Shown: one piece after another, positions 49,601 to 61,600 of the stretch
Position numbering within the stretch: the stretch's first letter is position 1
Layout of the letters: each line of letters opens with the position of its first letter
Notes under the pieces: model-generated
Told to the model about the DNA's origin: nothing
Seen by the model: only the letters and a program-made list of their open reading frames with translations
Databases searched by the model: none
Assembly: GCA_026182355.1 (NCBI GenBank)
Contig: JAPFBL010000231.1
Span: 186,001-250,000, forward strand
Direction of reading: 5' to 3'
Source: Hermatobates lingyangjiaoensis
Taxonomy: Eukaryota; Arthropoda; Insecta; Hemiptera; Hermatobatidae
DNA length: 64,000 bases
Made by a program: the position numbers and the translations under genes

Positions 49601-52600
49601 TTAATTCATGAAGGCTGCATAAGTTTTTTTTCAAAAATATGAATGTTCCTTGCGAGATCATGTAGTCTCTGTAAGTTTACGTAGTGATTTTCATTACTTT
49701 TATGCTCCAGACATTGTTGATGTACGCGTAATGCAGAACAACATAAATGTTGTATAACACTTCCGATATGTTTAACACTCTAAGTATCACATAGACCTTC
49801 AATTCAATCAATTTATATGATTTTTTTTATATAATTCTGATTTCTTTTTTTCAGTGGCACTAAGAAAAATGAAAGTTATGTGGGACTTGTTACTAGAACT
49901 AATTAATGTGTGCGAACTTCTCAAAAGAGATTTGAATTTGTTCTCAGTTGTGTTTTCAGAGCCTTTGGAATTGGAAAACTTAAGAACGGTAACTTTATGA
50001 AAATATGTAGTTACTTTGTACAGTATTTGTATCTCCAACAACAACATTCTTAGTCCATTTATTCGTCCTGTGTGCTATTTTATATGTGCCAGTAATGTTA
50101 AAGTCAATAATGCAAAACAGTCTCCAGAATTCAGATAGATATGGTTCTTTGTTTAAGTCATAAAAAACTTTAGGAATATTTAAACTTCATTTTACTGCTT
50201 GATCATTTCTATGGTCCCGATGAAGGACTGAAAATGTTGAACGGAGTCATTACTATAAAGTAATTAATATGGTAGTTTATAGTCTCAAATGGATAGCAAT
50301 TACGAAATGTTGGAAATAAATAAAAATTTATTCATTTCAATTTAATAAATAAATGTTAATGTTGATAACGTAATAAAATTAAATAACTGTAAATGTAATC
50401 TAATTCTTTGTAGGATATGATAAGTCTTCAAGAAATTTGGGAACTAACATACGAATGGGATACTGCCTGGGAAAATTACAAATATGGAAAGTTCTGGGAA
50501 ATTAAAACGGAGGACATGGAAATGACTGTGCAGAAACTTTTTAAGAGATTAACCGTACTTGCTAGAGAGTTGCGAGATAAAAACTGGCCAATAATAGAGC
50601 ATTCTAAGAAAAGGGTGGACTCATTCAAGAGAGTTTTGCCTTTGATTAATGATTTGAAGAATAAAGCGATGAGGGAAAGACATTGGAATTCTGTGAGAGA
50701 GCTTATAGGAAGGTATATCAATCCAGTGTATTATAACAGTGTATAATTCTAAAAATACGATGGAATAATATTATTAATTATAAGAGTATCATTAAGGTTG
50801 TTGATAAGTTATAGGCAACATAAACTATCTTATCTTGGAGTTGTTCTTCGCCGCCTGAACAGTTTCAGAATTTTCTTTCTTCCAAGGCAGAATGAGTGTT
50901 TCAACAAAACCATTTAATTATATCTGTGGTTCGATTTTCGTTTCTGGTCTGTTCAGCTTTTGCCATGACGTGAATAATGTTGGGAGAAGAAAAGTAACAG
51001 ATAAGTGAAGATAGGCATGATAAATTGAAATTAAAATTAATTTAGTTTGAAAGAACATACTGATATATATGATCAAACCACAATAAGAAATGGGAAAACA
51101 AAACTAAGATCTTTCAACCGTAGCAAGCGGTCTTCGTCAGAGTCAAAAACCCAACTGAGTTTTTGACCCTCAGTTGGGTTTTTGACTCTGACGAAGACCG
51201 CTTGTTACGGTTGAAAGATCTTAGTCTTGTTTTCCCATTTCTTATTGTGGTTTGATCATTGATATATATATATATAACAGATTCAATAATATATCGACCG
51301 TTTGATAGAATAGGTGTGTTCTCTAATCGGGGTTCGGTCAATATTCCAGGATAAAAAATTAAACTCTCGTTGCCAACGTTTCGGTTTTATTTAAAACCTT
51401 TTTCATAGGCAGAAGTAAGAATTTTTTAACTAAGAAAATGAAATTTACATTATTTAAAGGAACAACAATGTTAACCGGACAAAACCTTCGATTAGACTTT
51501 TGTCTAATATATATATTAGGTCATAACAAAAGATAATCAACCAGGGACAAATTTCAATACACAGTTCATAATTATACTATATGCCACAAGAAACAGTCGG
51601 CTTGCTCTGGAAGATTGACAACTCGTGAAAATGGTCAGGTGGAGAAGAAAAATCTTGAAGATTAATGTTGTACCACATAACGTTAGCACATTATTAATTA
51701 AATACTTTGTGTTTCTAATAGTGATTTTGACGAGACAGCACCAAGTTTTACCCTAGAATTAATTATGGATTTAAAAATGCAAGATTTTGCTGAAGATATA
51801 AATGAAGTTTCATATTCAGCAACAATGGAGCTTAACATTGAAAAGGTAAAAGAGTACTAAATATTTTGGACTAATACTCCAGTAGTTGCTATAGATATGT
51901 GTAATGTGTTATTTAATTTTAGAATATTACCAACATCAAGAATATCTGGAAGGATGTTGTCTTGGAAACAGTGCCACATAAAGTGAGAGGAATGTATCGG
52001 CTGAAGGGAGTTGACGATATATTCCAAATTTTAGAGGAACATCAGGCACAAATTAGTTCAATGAAAGGAACAAGGTAAATTATTGGTCATAGATGATCCA
52101 ATGATAATCTACATGTGCCTCCGTCGATAAATATAAGAATGTTAACGAATGTAAGCTTCACTGCAAGTTTACTGTTTATCGTAACCATTTATTATAAAAT
52201 AAATAATATTTTATATTTATAATAATATTATATTTTAATTACTAATTTTATCATTCCAGATTTGTTCAGCCCTTCATTGAAGAAGTAAATTACTGGGAAA
52301 AAAATTTAACAATACTCCTTGAAGTTTTAGAAGCAGCTTTAACAGTGCAAAAAAGTTATTTATATTTAGAGGTGATTGAATGGAATTGATATATTAAATA
52401 TCTTTTGTTAACTTAAGTTAATGATGCGTTTTATCTTTCACAGAATATTTTTTCGGGCGAAGATATACAAAAGCAGCTTCCTAAAGAGTCAAATAACTTT
52501 TTTACAGTCGTTGGTCAATGGATTAAAATTACAAGTGATATGCACCACGATAAGTTGGCATTCCCAGCAACTCATCGCCCAGGTGGGTAATATTTAAAAT

Positions 52601-55600
52601 ATATTTAACTTGTATTTACTAAAAATTTACAATATGTCAAAACATTTTACTTCTATGTTCTTTTGCAACCAAATACTTCGTCTAAGGGATTTCATCTTAA
52701 TATATTCTTATTGTATTCTATTTTGTTTTTCTAGTGAGTTTTAGTTTTTGAATATATTGGTGGGTGACGAAATCTTCATTTTGACTTGAAAAATATTCCC
52801 TATTTTGTTCGCTGTATTTGCTTTATTCTTTAGGTATATTTTCTTTCCTACCCACCGCTTATAAATTTTACAACCATCCTGAGAGACTGAATCAGTCTCT
52901 GTCTACTCTTAAAAATACTTTATACCTTTTTCACTATGCTTACTACTTTCTGAATTCTACCTTCTTCATTCTTGCTTTTGCAAATTGACAACTTTCTCAA
53001 AGTTAATAGAGTACAATCAGAAGTTGTGAACTCTTAGCAGTGCTGTACACTTTATTAAATAATCTTCTGCAGTCGACCAGTTTAGAAACTCGTCTACCTT
53101 ACTAAGCGGCTGAGAAATTTAATCTTCAGTTTGCTCTGAAAATTGACAAGTTCAAAATTATTTACTTTCAAATTGGTGTAATTTTTTTTATTATATTTGT
53201 AAGTGTATGAATTACATTGTGTAGTGAGCTTGTGTAAACTACTATTTTTGTCAAATTACTGTACACTGTACCGTTTAGCAGATGAAATGATAGACGTCTG
53301 AAAAATGATCACTTTTCTTTAGAAGAATAATGTAATTTTTGGACGAATCTTAACATGAAGAGTGTTACTGATAGTTACTATGGGTAGTCAATTCGTAAAT
53401 TACTTATTTTCTCCTGAACTCTAGTGCTCATGTGTATAGTTGTTATTTCGTATATGAGATTCTCGCAATAATAGGAAGTTTATGGGAATTATCATATTGT
53501 CACATGACAGGCCACTGCATACTTGACACATTTATAGTTATAATAAATATCATTTGAGGTTATTTAGGTTGAATGTACTTACCAATCTTATATTATAATT
53601 TACTTACATTAATTGTCCATGAGTTTTAGCATAAGTTCAGTTCATTTCAATAAAATTTTTATAGAGGTCACTCAGTGTTTTTTATAAAATGTTCTTTAAG
53701 GTGATGCTTTAATTAATGCTTTACTGTCACTTTTTATTCGGCCTTACCTCACAACGGTCTTCCTTACATCTTAACGGCCTTAAATGCTTTTGACATGCAC
53801 AAAAAAAAGATATAATACATTTTTTTAAGTTTAGTTTATTCACCAACACCGGTATTGCCTTAATATAGTTCTATACACTGTCTAGGAAATATTAGTATTT
53901 CTGTAAAATTATAAAGTCATAATGTTATAATTTGAAAAGTTGAATTTGTTTTTATAAATCATTAAAAATGTTTTCAGCTGTACGTCAAAACAATAACATC
54001 CCAAAGCTTATTCATACAACTATATGTACTAGTTAATCAAATGAAAGAAATATATATTGTGAATATGATATTTCTATGTCTTCATAAGGCAATGATTCTA
54101 AATATACATAATAGAAAAAGCAGTAGGCATACATAAATATATTGACATTTGCTAGAAAATTTAATGAGATGCAGGATGTTGCTTCTCGCCAGACAACTTA
54201 ACTTCTCAATATTCAACTAAAAGTTAGTGATCTCCAATCGGAGAATTGAATAGAGATTTTTGTTGAACAATGAGCTTCTTAAATTAGATTTGTTGAGATT
54301 TAGCAAACTAAATGTTTGCTCACATATGAAGGTTGTTACAAATGAACTTTTGTACAAAAGAGCCTTCTTATATATGTAGGGATACTCATCTTTAGGTAGT
54401 CTTTGATGAAAATTTAGGAAATTTCTTTCAAAAAGGAACAATTTTTCAAATTAATTAGTTCTAACTTATCCTCAATTTCAAAGTCTTTTAGATTTACAGT
54501 GGAAGAATCGCCAAACATTTACAGAGACTTTTTTAGCTTTGTAAATTCTTCGAATCTCATCTTAAATACTTTTTGAAAATCTCCAATTTTATTTACATAT
54601 ACTTTCTTGGATGGACAGTACCATGATTTTCTAGCATAACTTTGTAGAACGGAAAATGTCCAAGTATGCCTTTCTTGAAAGTGTATTTGAATCATGTGAG
54701 ATTATGTTCGAGAGAAAGCGAAGAAATGACTTACGAACCCTGATTTCATCTAATTTTTGCTTTGAAGTTTAATATTGAGCATGTTTAAGTGATGAGTAAT
54801 GTGAACGAAGACAAAGAAAACCCATTTTGGGTTTTCTAATTCTAGCACAATGCCGTAATCTTTTTCATTAAGGCTCAGAATAATTTCATCCAACAGGGAT
54901 GTAAATCTCTCAAGCGCTTTTACTTGATAAGCCATCTGATCTCTGGGTATTATATTATATCTTTTCATTCTGCTTAATTTCTTACAAAGATAATTGAAAC
55001 TGACGATGTAATCATCAGTGCTTTCGATCTGATGAAATTTACTGTAAAAATTATGCTGGTATATTATGAAATTAACTTGAAAAAGTTCTATGTCATTCTC
55101 CACCTGCCTCTGTAGCAAGAAAACTAAACTCGAATTTTTTTCAGTCATATTTGGAGCTCCATCTATAGTAATATTTTTCAAGCTTAATCCTACATTATTA
55201 ACAATTTCTAATATACACTTCAACAAATCACTTCTTGGTTTTGCCCTTCTAAGGATCTCATGTCAATCAATATTTCATAAACAGTTGAAGTGTCGGTAAT
55301 AGCCACTAATTCAGAATGGCTGATTCTTCCAAGTATCAGATATATCTGTTGACTTGTCCATGGCTCGTCCATAAATGTAATGTAATTTATTTTAAAATAC
55401 TTCACAATTCACTATAACAAGTAATGAAATTGACACCAACATTTTACAAAGTTTTAATTTATATTACATGAGAGCAATGCTGGACATTCATTAATAATAC
55501 TACATCGACATGAATCAGTGAGTAATACACCGTTCTTTAGGAGCAGTGAAATTGGAAAACACACAGACCCAAGAACTGGTGATATATAACTGACTGTTTT

Positions 55601-58600
55601 CATTCTTAGCCCATGGTTACTAGATGTTGTTCTTAAAACAACCAACATGGTTATAAGAAAAGTAAAAAAAAAAGCGAACACATTTAACTGCTTTCAACTG
55701 GCAAAATTTATTCAAACCGTCTTAACTATTGCTTATTTTATCTTGGCTAACTAGCCAGTCTGATGAACCTACTTTCACTGTCAAATGGAACTGTCTCAGA
55801 GAGTTGGTTGTAAACATGTTTAGAACATGCGTCATTGGCACCGAACTTTTCAAGGTAGGACAACCATACTGTAAAGTGTGGTATGAGTTCCTTTATAAAC
55901 AAGTGTTTGTATGTCTGTAGTATGAACAAATAAAACGTTTATATTTAATGAGGAATAAATAGCTTCAATTAATATTTATTACACTAAATATAATATTTGT
56001 TACAGGTCTCCTCAAAAACCTCAATAAAATGATAGAAAGTTTGGAATCAATTCAAAAAGCTTTGGAAACTTATTTGGAAAGTAAAAGACACATATTTCCA
56101 CGATTCTACTTCATATCTAATGATGATCTTCTGGAGATACTTGGCAATTCAAAGAAGCCGGAAATGATTCAGCCTCATTTTAAAAAATGTTTCGACAATA
56201 TTAATAAAGTTGTTATGGTTAAACAGGTATTTAATTTGAAATTAAATATCTCTAGTTAACTTAAGGGTAGTACCATGTAAATTGTTTTATTCACTATAAG
56301 GGAAGAATAATTATAGTAAACAGAATTAAGTGAATTTTTGGTAGGTTTTAGTGTTTTGGGTCTTAAAAACTGATGTGACATTTTCCTGATGTTTATTGTA
56401 TTTTTGAATGGTGGGATATCCATTTTTCTCTTCTTTATGAATATGCCACAGCGTTTAGTGTCAATAAGGAAATTTAATATATCTCGAAGAATTGGAAAGT
56501 TATCTTAAGTCAATGAAAAACCTATGTTATCTTTTAACTCTGTTATTTGTCGTGATAAAAAATGTATTGGTGATTAGGATATAGAAATTATTTTAACTCC
56601 ATGAAGAATAGGTTATAATGTATGGGAATGCCTATCATTCCAACAACTTATTTTTAAACAAAAAACTTTTGTTTAAAGTTTATTACAGTTTTAGTTTTAT
56701 TACAAGCTTATTTATTACAGTAGATCTTATTCTCATTTTGGGTAATACCAATGGTGATTGCACACCACATAATATAATAGCACCGAGTTAAGTATGTTAA
56801 CATGGTGGTATTATCCAACTTTAAGAGAATATGAGAATATCCTGGTATAGTGGAAAATGCTCTTCGGATTCAATTTAATTTAATCTTTGGTATCAGATAA
56901 TTATATAAAAGACATATCGAAGAAAGCTGAAGTTGGAAAAGCAGGAGAATTTATAAATCCACTCCTGGATACAAGATGACCTAACAAAAGAAAGTTAGCC
57001 TCAATTTTTTATAATCGGCGTTAACTCTATGGCAGAGTTGAATAAATAGTACATGTTTAAATCACTGGTTACAGCAATATGGAACACTCTTTCATCAGGA
57101 TTACGCTTTCTAGGGATAGGCTGAAAGAGGCGTTGGGAGAGAGACTCCCAAACCAGACCATGCCCTGACCGATATCTTTGTGTAGAGCTACCTAAGAGTC
57201 AGTGTGTACATCTCACATTGACTAGCAAGTCATCAGAGAGTATATCAGTGGTCAGTTAGTCCAACGGTATGTCATTCTTAGGTCTATACTGACCCTCAAG
57301 AAATATTCTCAGATAACGAAGTCGTCCTAACTAATCCTCTTAGAAAAAACTCATCTTGTTTGAATATTATATTGGTAAAGCTAATTCCACAAGTTTTTTG
57401 TTCAATTTTTGCTAGAAATGAATTTATTTAGTGTATTACAAGTTGAAGACCTTTTCTGTTATGGATTCCTCTATATAAGGAGGGCACTATATATAGATTT
57501 TTTTTACGTTTATTCGTAAGATTAACTCATTTTTTCCTAATTTGTTACTCTCAATAACTGTTTAATGTTTCTGTTAAAGCAAGCTATAATGCCGGTCACA
57601 GAGGGTCGTGGTATGATTTCTGCTGATGGTGAAGTAATTCCTTGGAAAAACAGCATTGTTTTGGAAGGACCAGTCGAACTTTGGTTATGTGGAATAGGTG
57701 GGTGACATATATTACATGTTTAACTGATGAATATGTTATTCTATATTTTGAAGAGGTATGCTGGATTTTCATATTTTTAGAGTTGATTTTATTATGTTAC
57801 TAATGTCGGTGCTTAAAGTGCATCACCGTTTGTTTTATCTTTGAACTGCCTATGTGGTTATGATTATTCTGTATTTTTACTATAACCTGAATAATTTTAA
57901 ATTATAGGAAATCGACTCTAGATGCTTCTAAAGCATAATATGACCACTTTTATGGTTTAGAATATATTTTACATTTTCCTTCCTTACTGAATTGTGAAAT
58001 GTATACGTTTATGGTATTTAAAATTGTTTTAAAACATATCAGAGTAGCATTAATATTATCAGTTTGGGTAATTAAACAAGTTTGTAAGTTGTTTTGTAAT
58101 GAACTTTTTGCTTTATTATCAGTGAATAATTGTATTGTATAATTAATGTAAATAACGTATAGTCATTTTATACAGCGTGTCAATTAATTATGGATTTTAT
58201 CTAATTCTGGGTTCCCATCGCCTTTATCATTAAATAGTGTTTACAAAAAGGGAGGGTAATTCCTTTAATATATATATATATATATTGAAAATGACACCAA
58301 ATTTAGCTGATACCTGTTTCTTAACAATTTTTTCAATTTTTCTAAATAACACTCGTTATTTCGTCTACACAATAAAGTACATCTATAATTGACATGTTTC
58401 GAATGATCAACATTCATCATCAGGACGTGAATAATTTCTAGGGAGAACTATCTGGTTTATGATATATACACGGAGAAGATAGAAGGGGTTGACGATAGAA
58501 TCCTTCAAGTTTAAGAAAAGCTGGGCGTTAATCCTGTGAGGTTAGTGGCCTCTCGGCCTGAGTCGTCACTACCTGCAAGGGTTTCTACTTGCCCATGATG

Positions 58601-61600
58601 TGAATTAAATATCCTCAAAATACGGCTACTGTTTTCAACTTGAATATTTAGGAGTGGCTTGGGTTTTTGGATTAATATAGCCTCTAAAATTCTCAATTTA
58701 TGTTGTTTACTTTCTTTTTTTATTATTTTAGTATTTGTAACCAGCATCTCTCGGGTTAATCCCTTCTACCAGCTTCTAACCAGCAGTCCCTTCTGTCTTC
58801 TCCATGCATATATAATAAACCAGATAGTTCACCCTAGAAGTTATTCACTTCCTGATGATGAATGTTGATCATTCGAAACATGTCGACTATAGGAGATGTA
58901 CTTTATTGTGCAGATGAAATAACGAGAGTGTTGTAAAAAAAAATGCCAACTGCTTATTGAAGTAATCAACAAAATTAATTGAAGTTGTAATTATATGTTA
59001 TGATAGTGGAACTAATAATATGGATGAGATTAGTACTATAATGGGTACTATAGTATTACTGGTATTACTGACATTCCTGTAAGTTTTGGTTGGCACCTCG
59101 GACGAGTCGTGTGTTTCAAACTATCCTTAATAATAACAACCTTTATACACTCACTTTATTCTCCAATATCTATTGAAAAGTGGGAGTACAACATATGCAT
59201 CGGAAGAAGAAATATTTTTACAGGGTTTCGAATGTTCAGCCTAAATCAAGTTTTGAATGTAATTGAATTGAGTAGTTCTCTCTATTTTTGTATTAACAGA
59301 CCATTTATGTCATGAATTCAAAGTCCTAAAAACACAAATTTTTATACAATAGAGTATACATTTTTATTATACATTTTTTTTAATAAACTTGGTCTGGAAT
59401 TTGGAACAGAAATTAAATATATTAAATATATTGATTGTTTAATTTGGTTTGTTTAAACTTCCTGAAATGACAAAAATGATCTGACTTGAACATAATGTTT
59501 CAGAATCTTTAATGCGGATTACTCTGCGCGACAGCCTTAGAGAAGTGAAAACTGCACTCAAGAAACAGTTGGGGAAGAGAGACAAGTGGATCAGGGACTG
59601 GCCAGGCCAAATGTGCATCACAGCCAGCCAGGTTTTAACTTAAAAATCACTTATTTAAACAAACTTTCATAGAAATTCATTTTAATTGCAGCAGCAATTC
59701 CATTTCAGATACAATGGACAATAGATTGTACTAGAACTTTAATGCTTTGTGATGCCACTGGAAGGAAAAAACCACTCAAAAAATTACGCAAAAAACAGGT
59801 AAGACGACTGTTGACTAAATTATTGAACTTTTTTATCCCACTTTTGTTTAGCCGATCACTTTCTCTTTGCATATAGTGTCTTTTGCTAAACTCTGATATA
59901 TTTGTCTTTCCCTACAAATAAAGCTAAGTGGTCTTTTGAATGAATTATTCATGTTCTACTTAAGTTTGATTATTAAATTCAACATTTTATCCATAATCAT
60001 TAAACATGTTACATACTTTGAAGTGTTAGTAAGTGTACCATTAAATGCAACCTTACTTTTCGAACATTTTGAATAAAATGCTTAACTGAGTGTTCATTTT
60101 CAATGTTGACAGTGATATATATGTGATCAAAAGGCAGACTACTTGCTTTACCTCTGTTATGTGAAGACACATATTTATTACGGTTCTTTGAGGTGTTATC
60201 GAATCCCTTTCATTAGAAAGGTATAAGTAATATATTTATAAATTACTTATAAAGTTATAAATTACTAATCGTAAAATTTATTTGTAATGTCGAATTTTTC
60301 ATAAATGTTTTGTGCGGTTTTATCGTTTATTGCAAATAATTCAATTTGCTTATGTCTTCCTGGAGTATTAAACCGGCATTGATTCTCGTTTAACTCTTAT
60401 AGAACCACTGACAAATTGTCTCTTAAAATGTTATTAAAACACTAAGCTCTCCTTTTTAAAACACTAAGGTATTACTCTTTTTGTGTTACAACATTTTCAA
60501 TTTTCTACCTAAAAATTGATTTTATAGTTGGAGATCTAAAGCTAATAATAATTAAAATTTTAATTGTTTTCAAAAAAACACTTGTTAAAATAGGGAGTAC
60601 TTTTACAAGTTCGTATATTGGTGAAGGGTATTGTATGGACTTGGATCGTGTGTCATGTGGAAATATGTTAATCATTTTTTACTTTTGCTCTCTGCTGATA
60701 TGATGTTTAGAATATATATTTCCCGGATATGTGGAATATGCTAATGAAGTAACTCTTTTGAATGTGGTCAAAATCGGTTATGTGATCATGCAGACCATCA
60801 AGACGTGTTTAATGTCCAGTCTTTTTAAAGCCGATCTTGATAGAAATAGACTTGAAACTACCCTTCTGGCCGGAAGGCTTTCATGAGGGTCATTACTTAG
60901 ATGAGGCGTTGATTTAATCACTTTGAAATCCTTGCTGTTTTTCTAGATATAGAAAAGTTCCTTGGCTTGTTTAGTAATCTGCTTTCTTCTTAAACCTTCT
61001 GTCTTTAGTTTGCCTGATAAGCAGTTCTTTTTCCCATAACTGCTGTTATCAAAAAACACTAGCTTGATGATATTTGAATGGAGGGAGGCGTTGCTCCAAT
61101 CTTCCGCTCTCTTCTTACCTTTAACCTATCTAAGTCCCTCTGATTCTTATGTCTAATGACTCCTATGCATAATTATAGGCTTCTATTTAAATACTTCTAT
61201 GTTTCGTTGGCTTTCATTCAAGTGATATTGCAGTAACTTATATGTAGGACATCTTAAGTTACAACATCATGAGATTACCTACTTACAGGTAGTTTTGATA
61301 ACTACTTGTCATGAAAAAAACTTTCATTCATGACAAAGCACAATAGAGGCAGGCACGTCAAATCCGATTAAAGTAAATTCGCAGCATCCCTTCCAGTCTG
61401 TATGCGTCAAGTCAAGATTAGCACAAAGCACAATTTGAATAAGTGTAGTTTTTATCGCATTTTTATACAACTTTTATTTCATTTCAATCAAGGAATGTTT
61501 TATAGATGATTAAGAAGCTCATTGATAAGGAAAGCATTTCATTTTCGATTACTTATGCATTTTCAGTTTCTCTTAAGTTTGCAATGATAAAGAAAACTTT

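Larger units (their letters stand above)
48061..49854 (+). other. Dynein intron 24 (1.8 kb)
   Basis: It contains the fold-back with two hammerhead-like motifs (48461-48755) and, 300 bp on, the Penelope-type endonuclease remnant with its hammerhead-like motif (49045-49414). Confidence 0.7.
51071..51257. mobile_element. Near-perfect palindrome with two opposed hammerhead motifs
   Basis: The 187-bp palindrome begins GATCAAACCACAATAAGAAA and ends with its reverse complement. The turn is near 51164. It looks like two terminal repeats of one Penelope-type element joined head to head. Confidence 0.88.
50713..51721 (+). other. Dynein intron 26
   Basis: 1.0 kb. It carries the palindrome with opposed hammerhead motifs (51071-51257) and a third motif at 51370-51410. 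Confidence 0.7.
58347..58936 (-). mobile_element. Penelope-like element fragment with terminal fold-back
   Basis: Arms 58347-58467 and 58809-58936 are reverse complements with several mismatches. Between them the minus strand encodes the endonuclease C-terminus (58747-58511). Each arm carries a hammerhead-like motif (58391-58424 minus, 58852-58884 plus). This looks like the 3' end of a Penelope-like element with one terminal repeat inverted. Confidence 0.75.
57698..59503 (+). other. Dynein intron 32 (1.8 kb)
   Basis: It holds the Penelope-type fold-back at 58347-58936. The flanks are AT-rich. Confidence 0.65.

Noticed and set aside
57040..57310. Less AT-rich stretch in intron 31 as a possible exon or ribozyme
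   Set aside because: No in-phase exon, and the CTGATGA near 57090 (minus) lacks a GAAA partner; left as unassigned repeat-like sequence.
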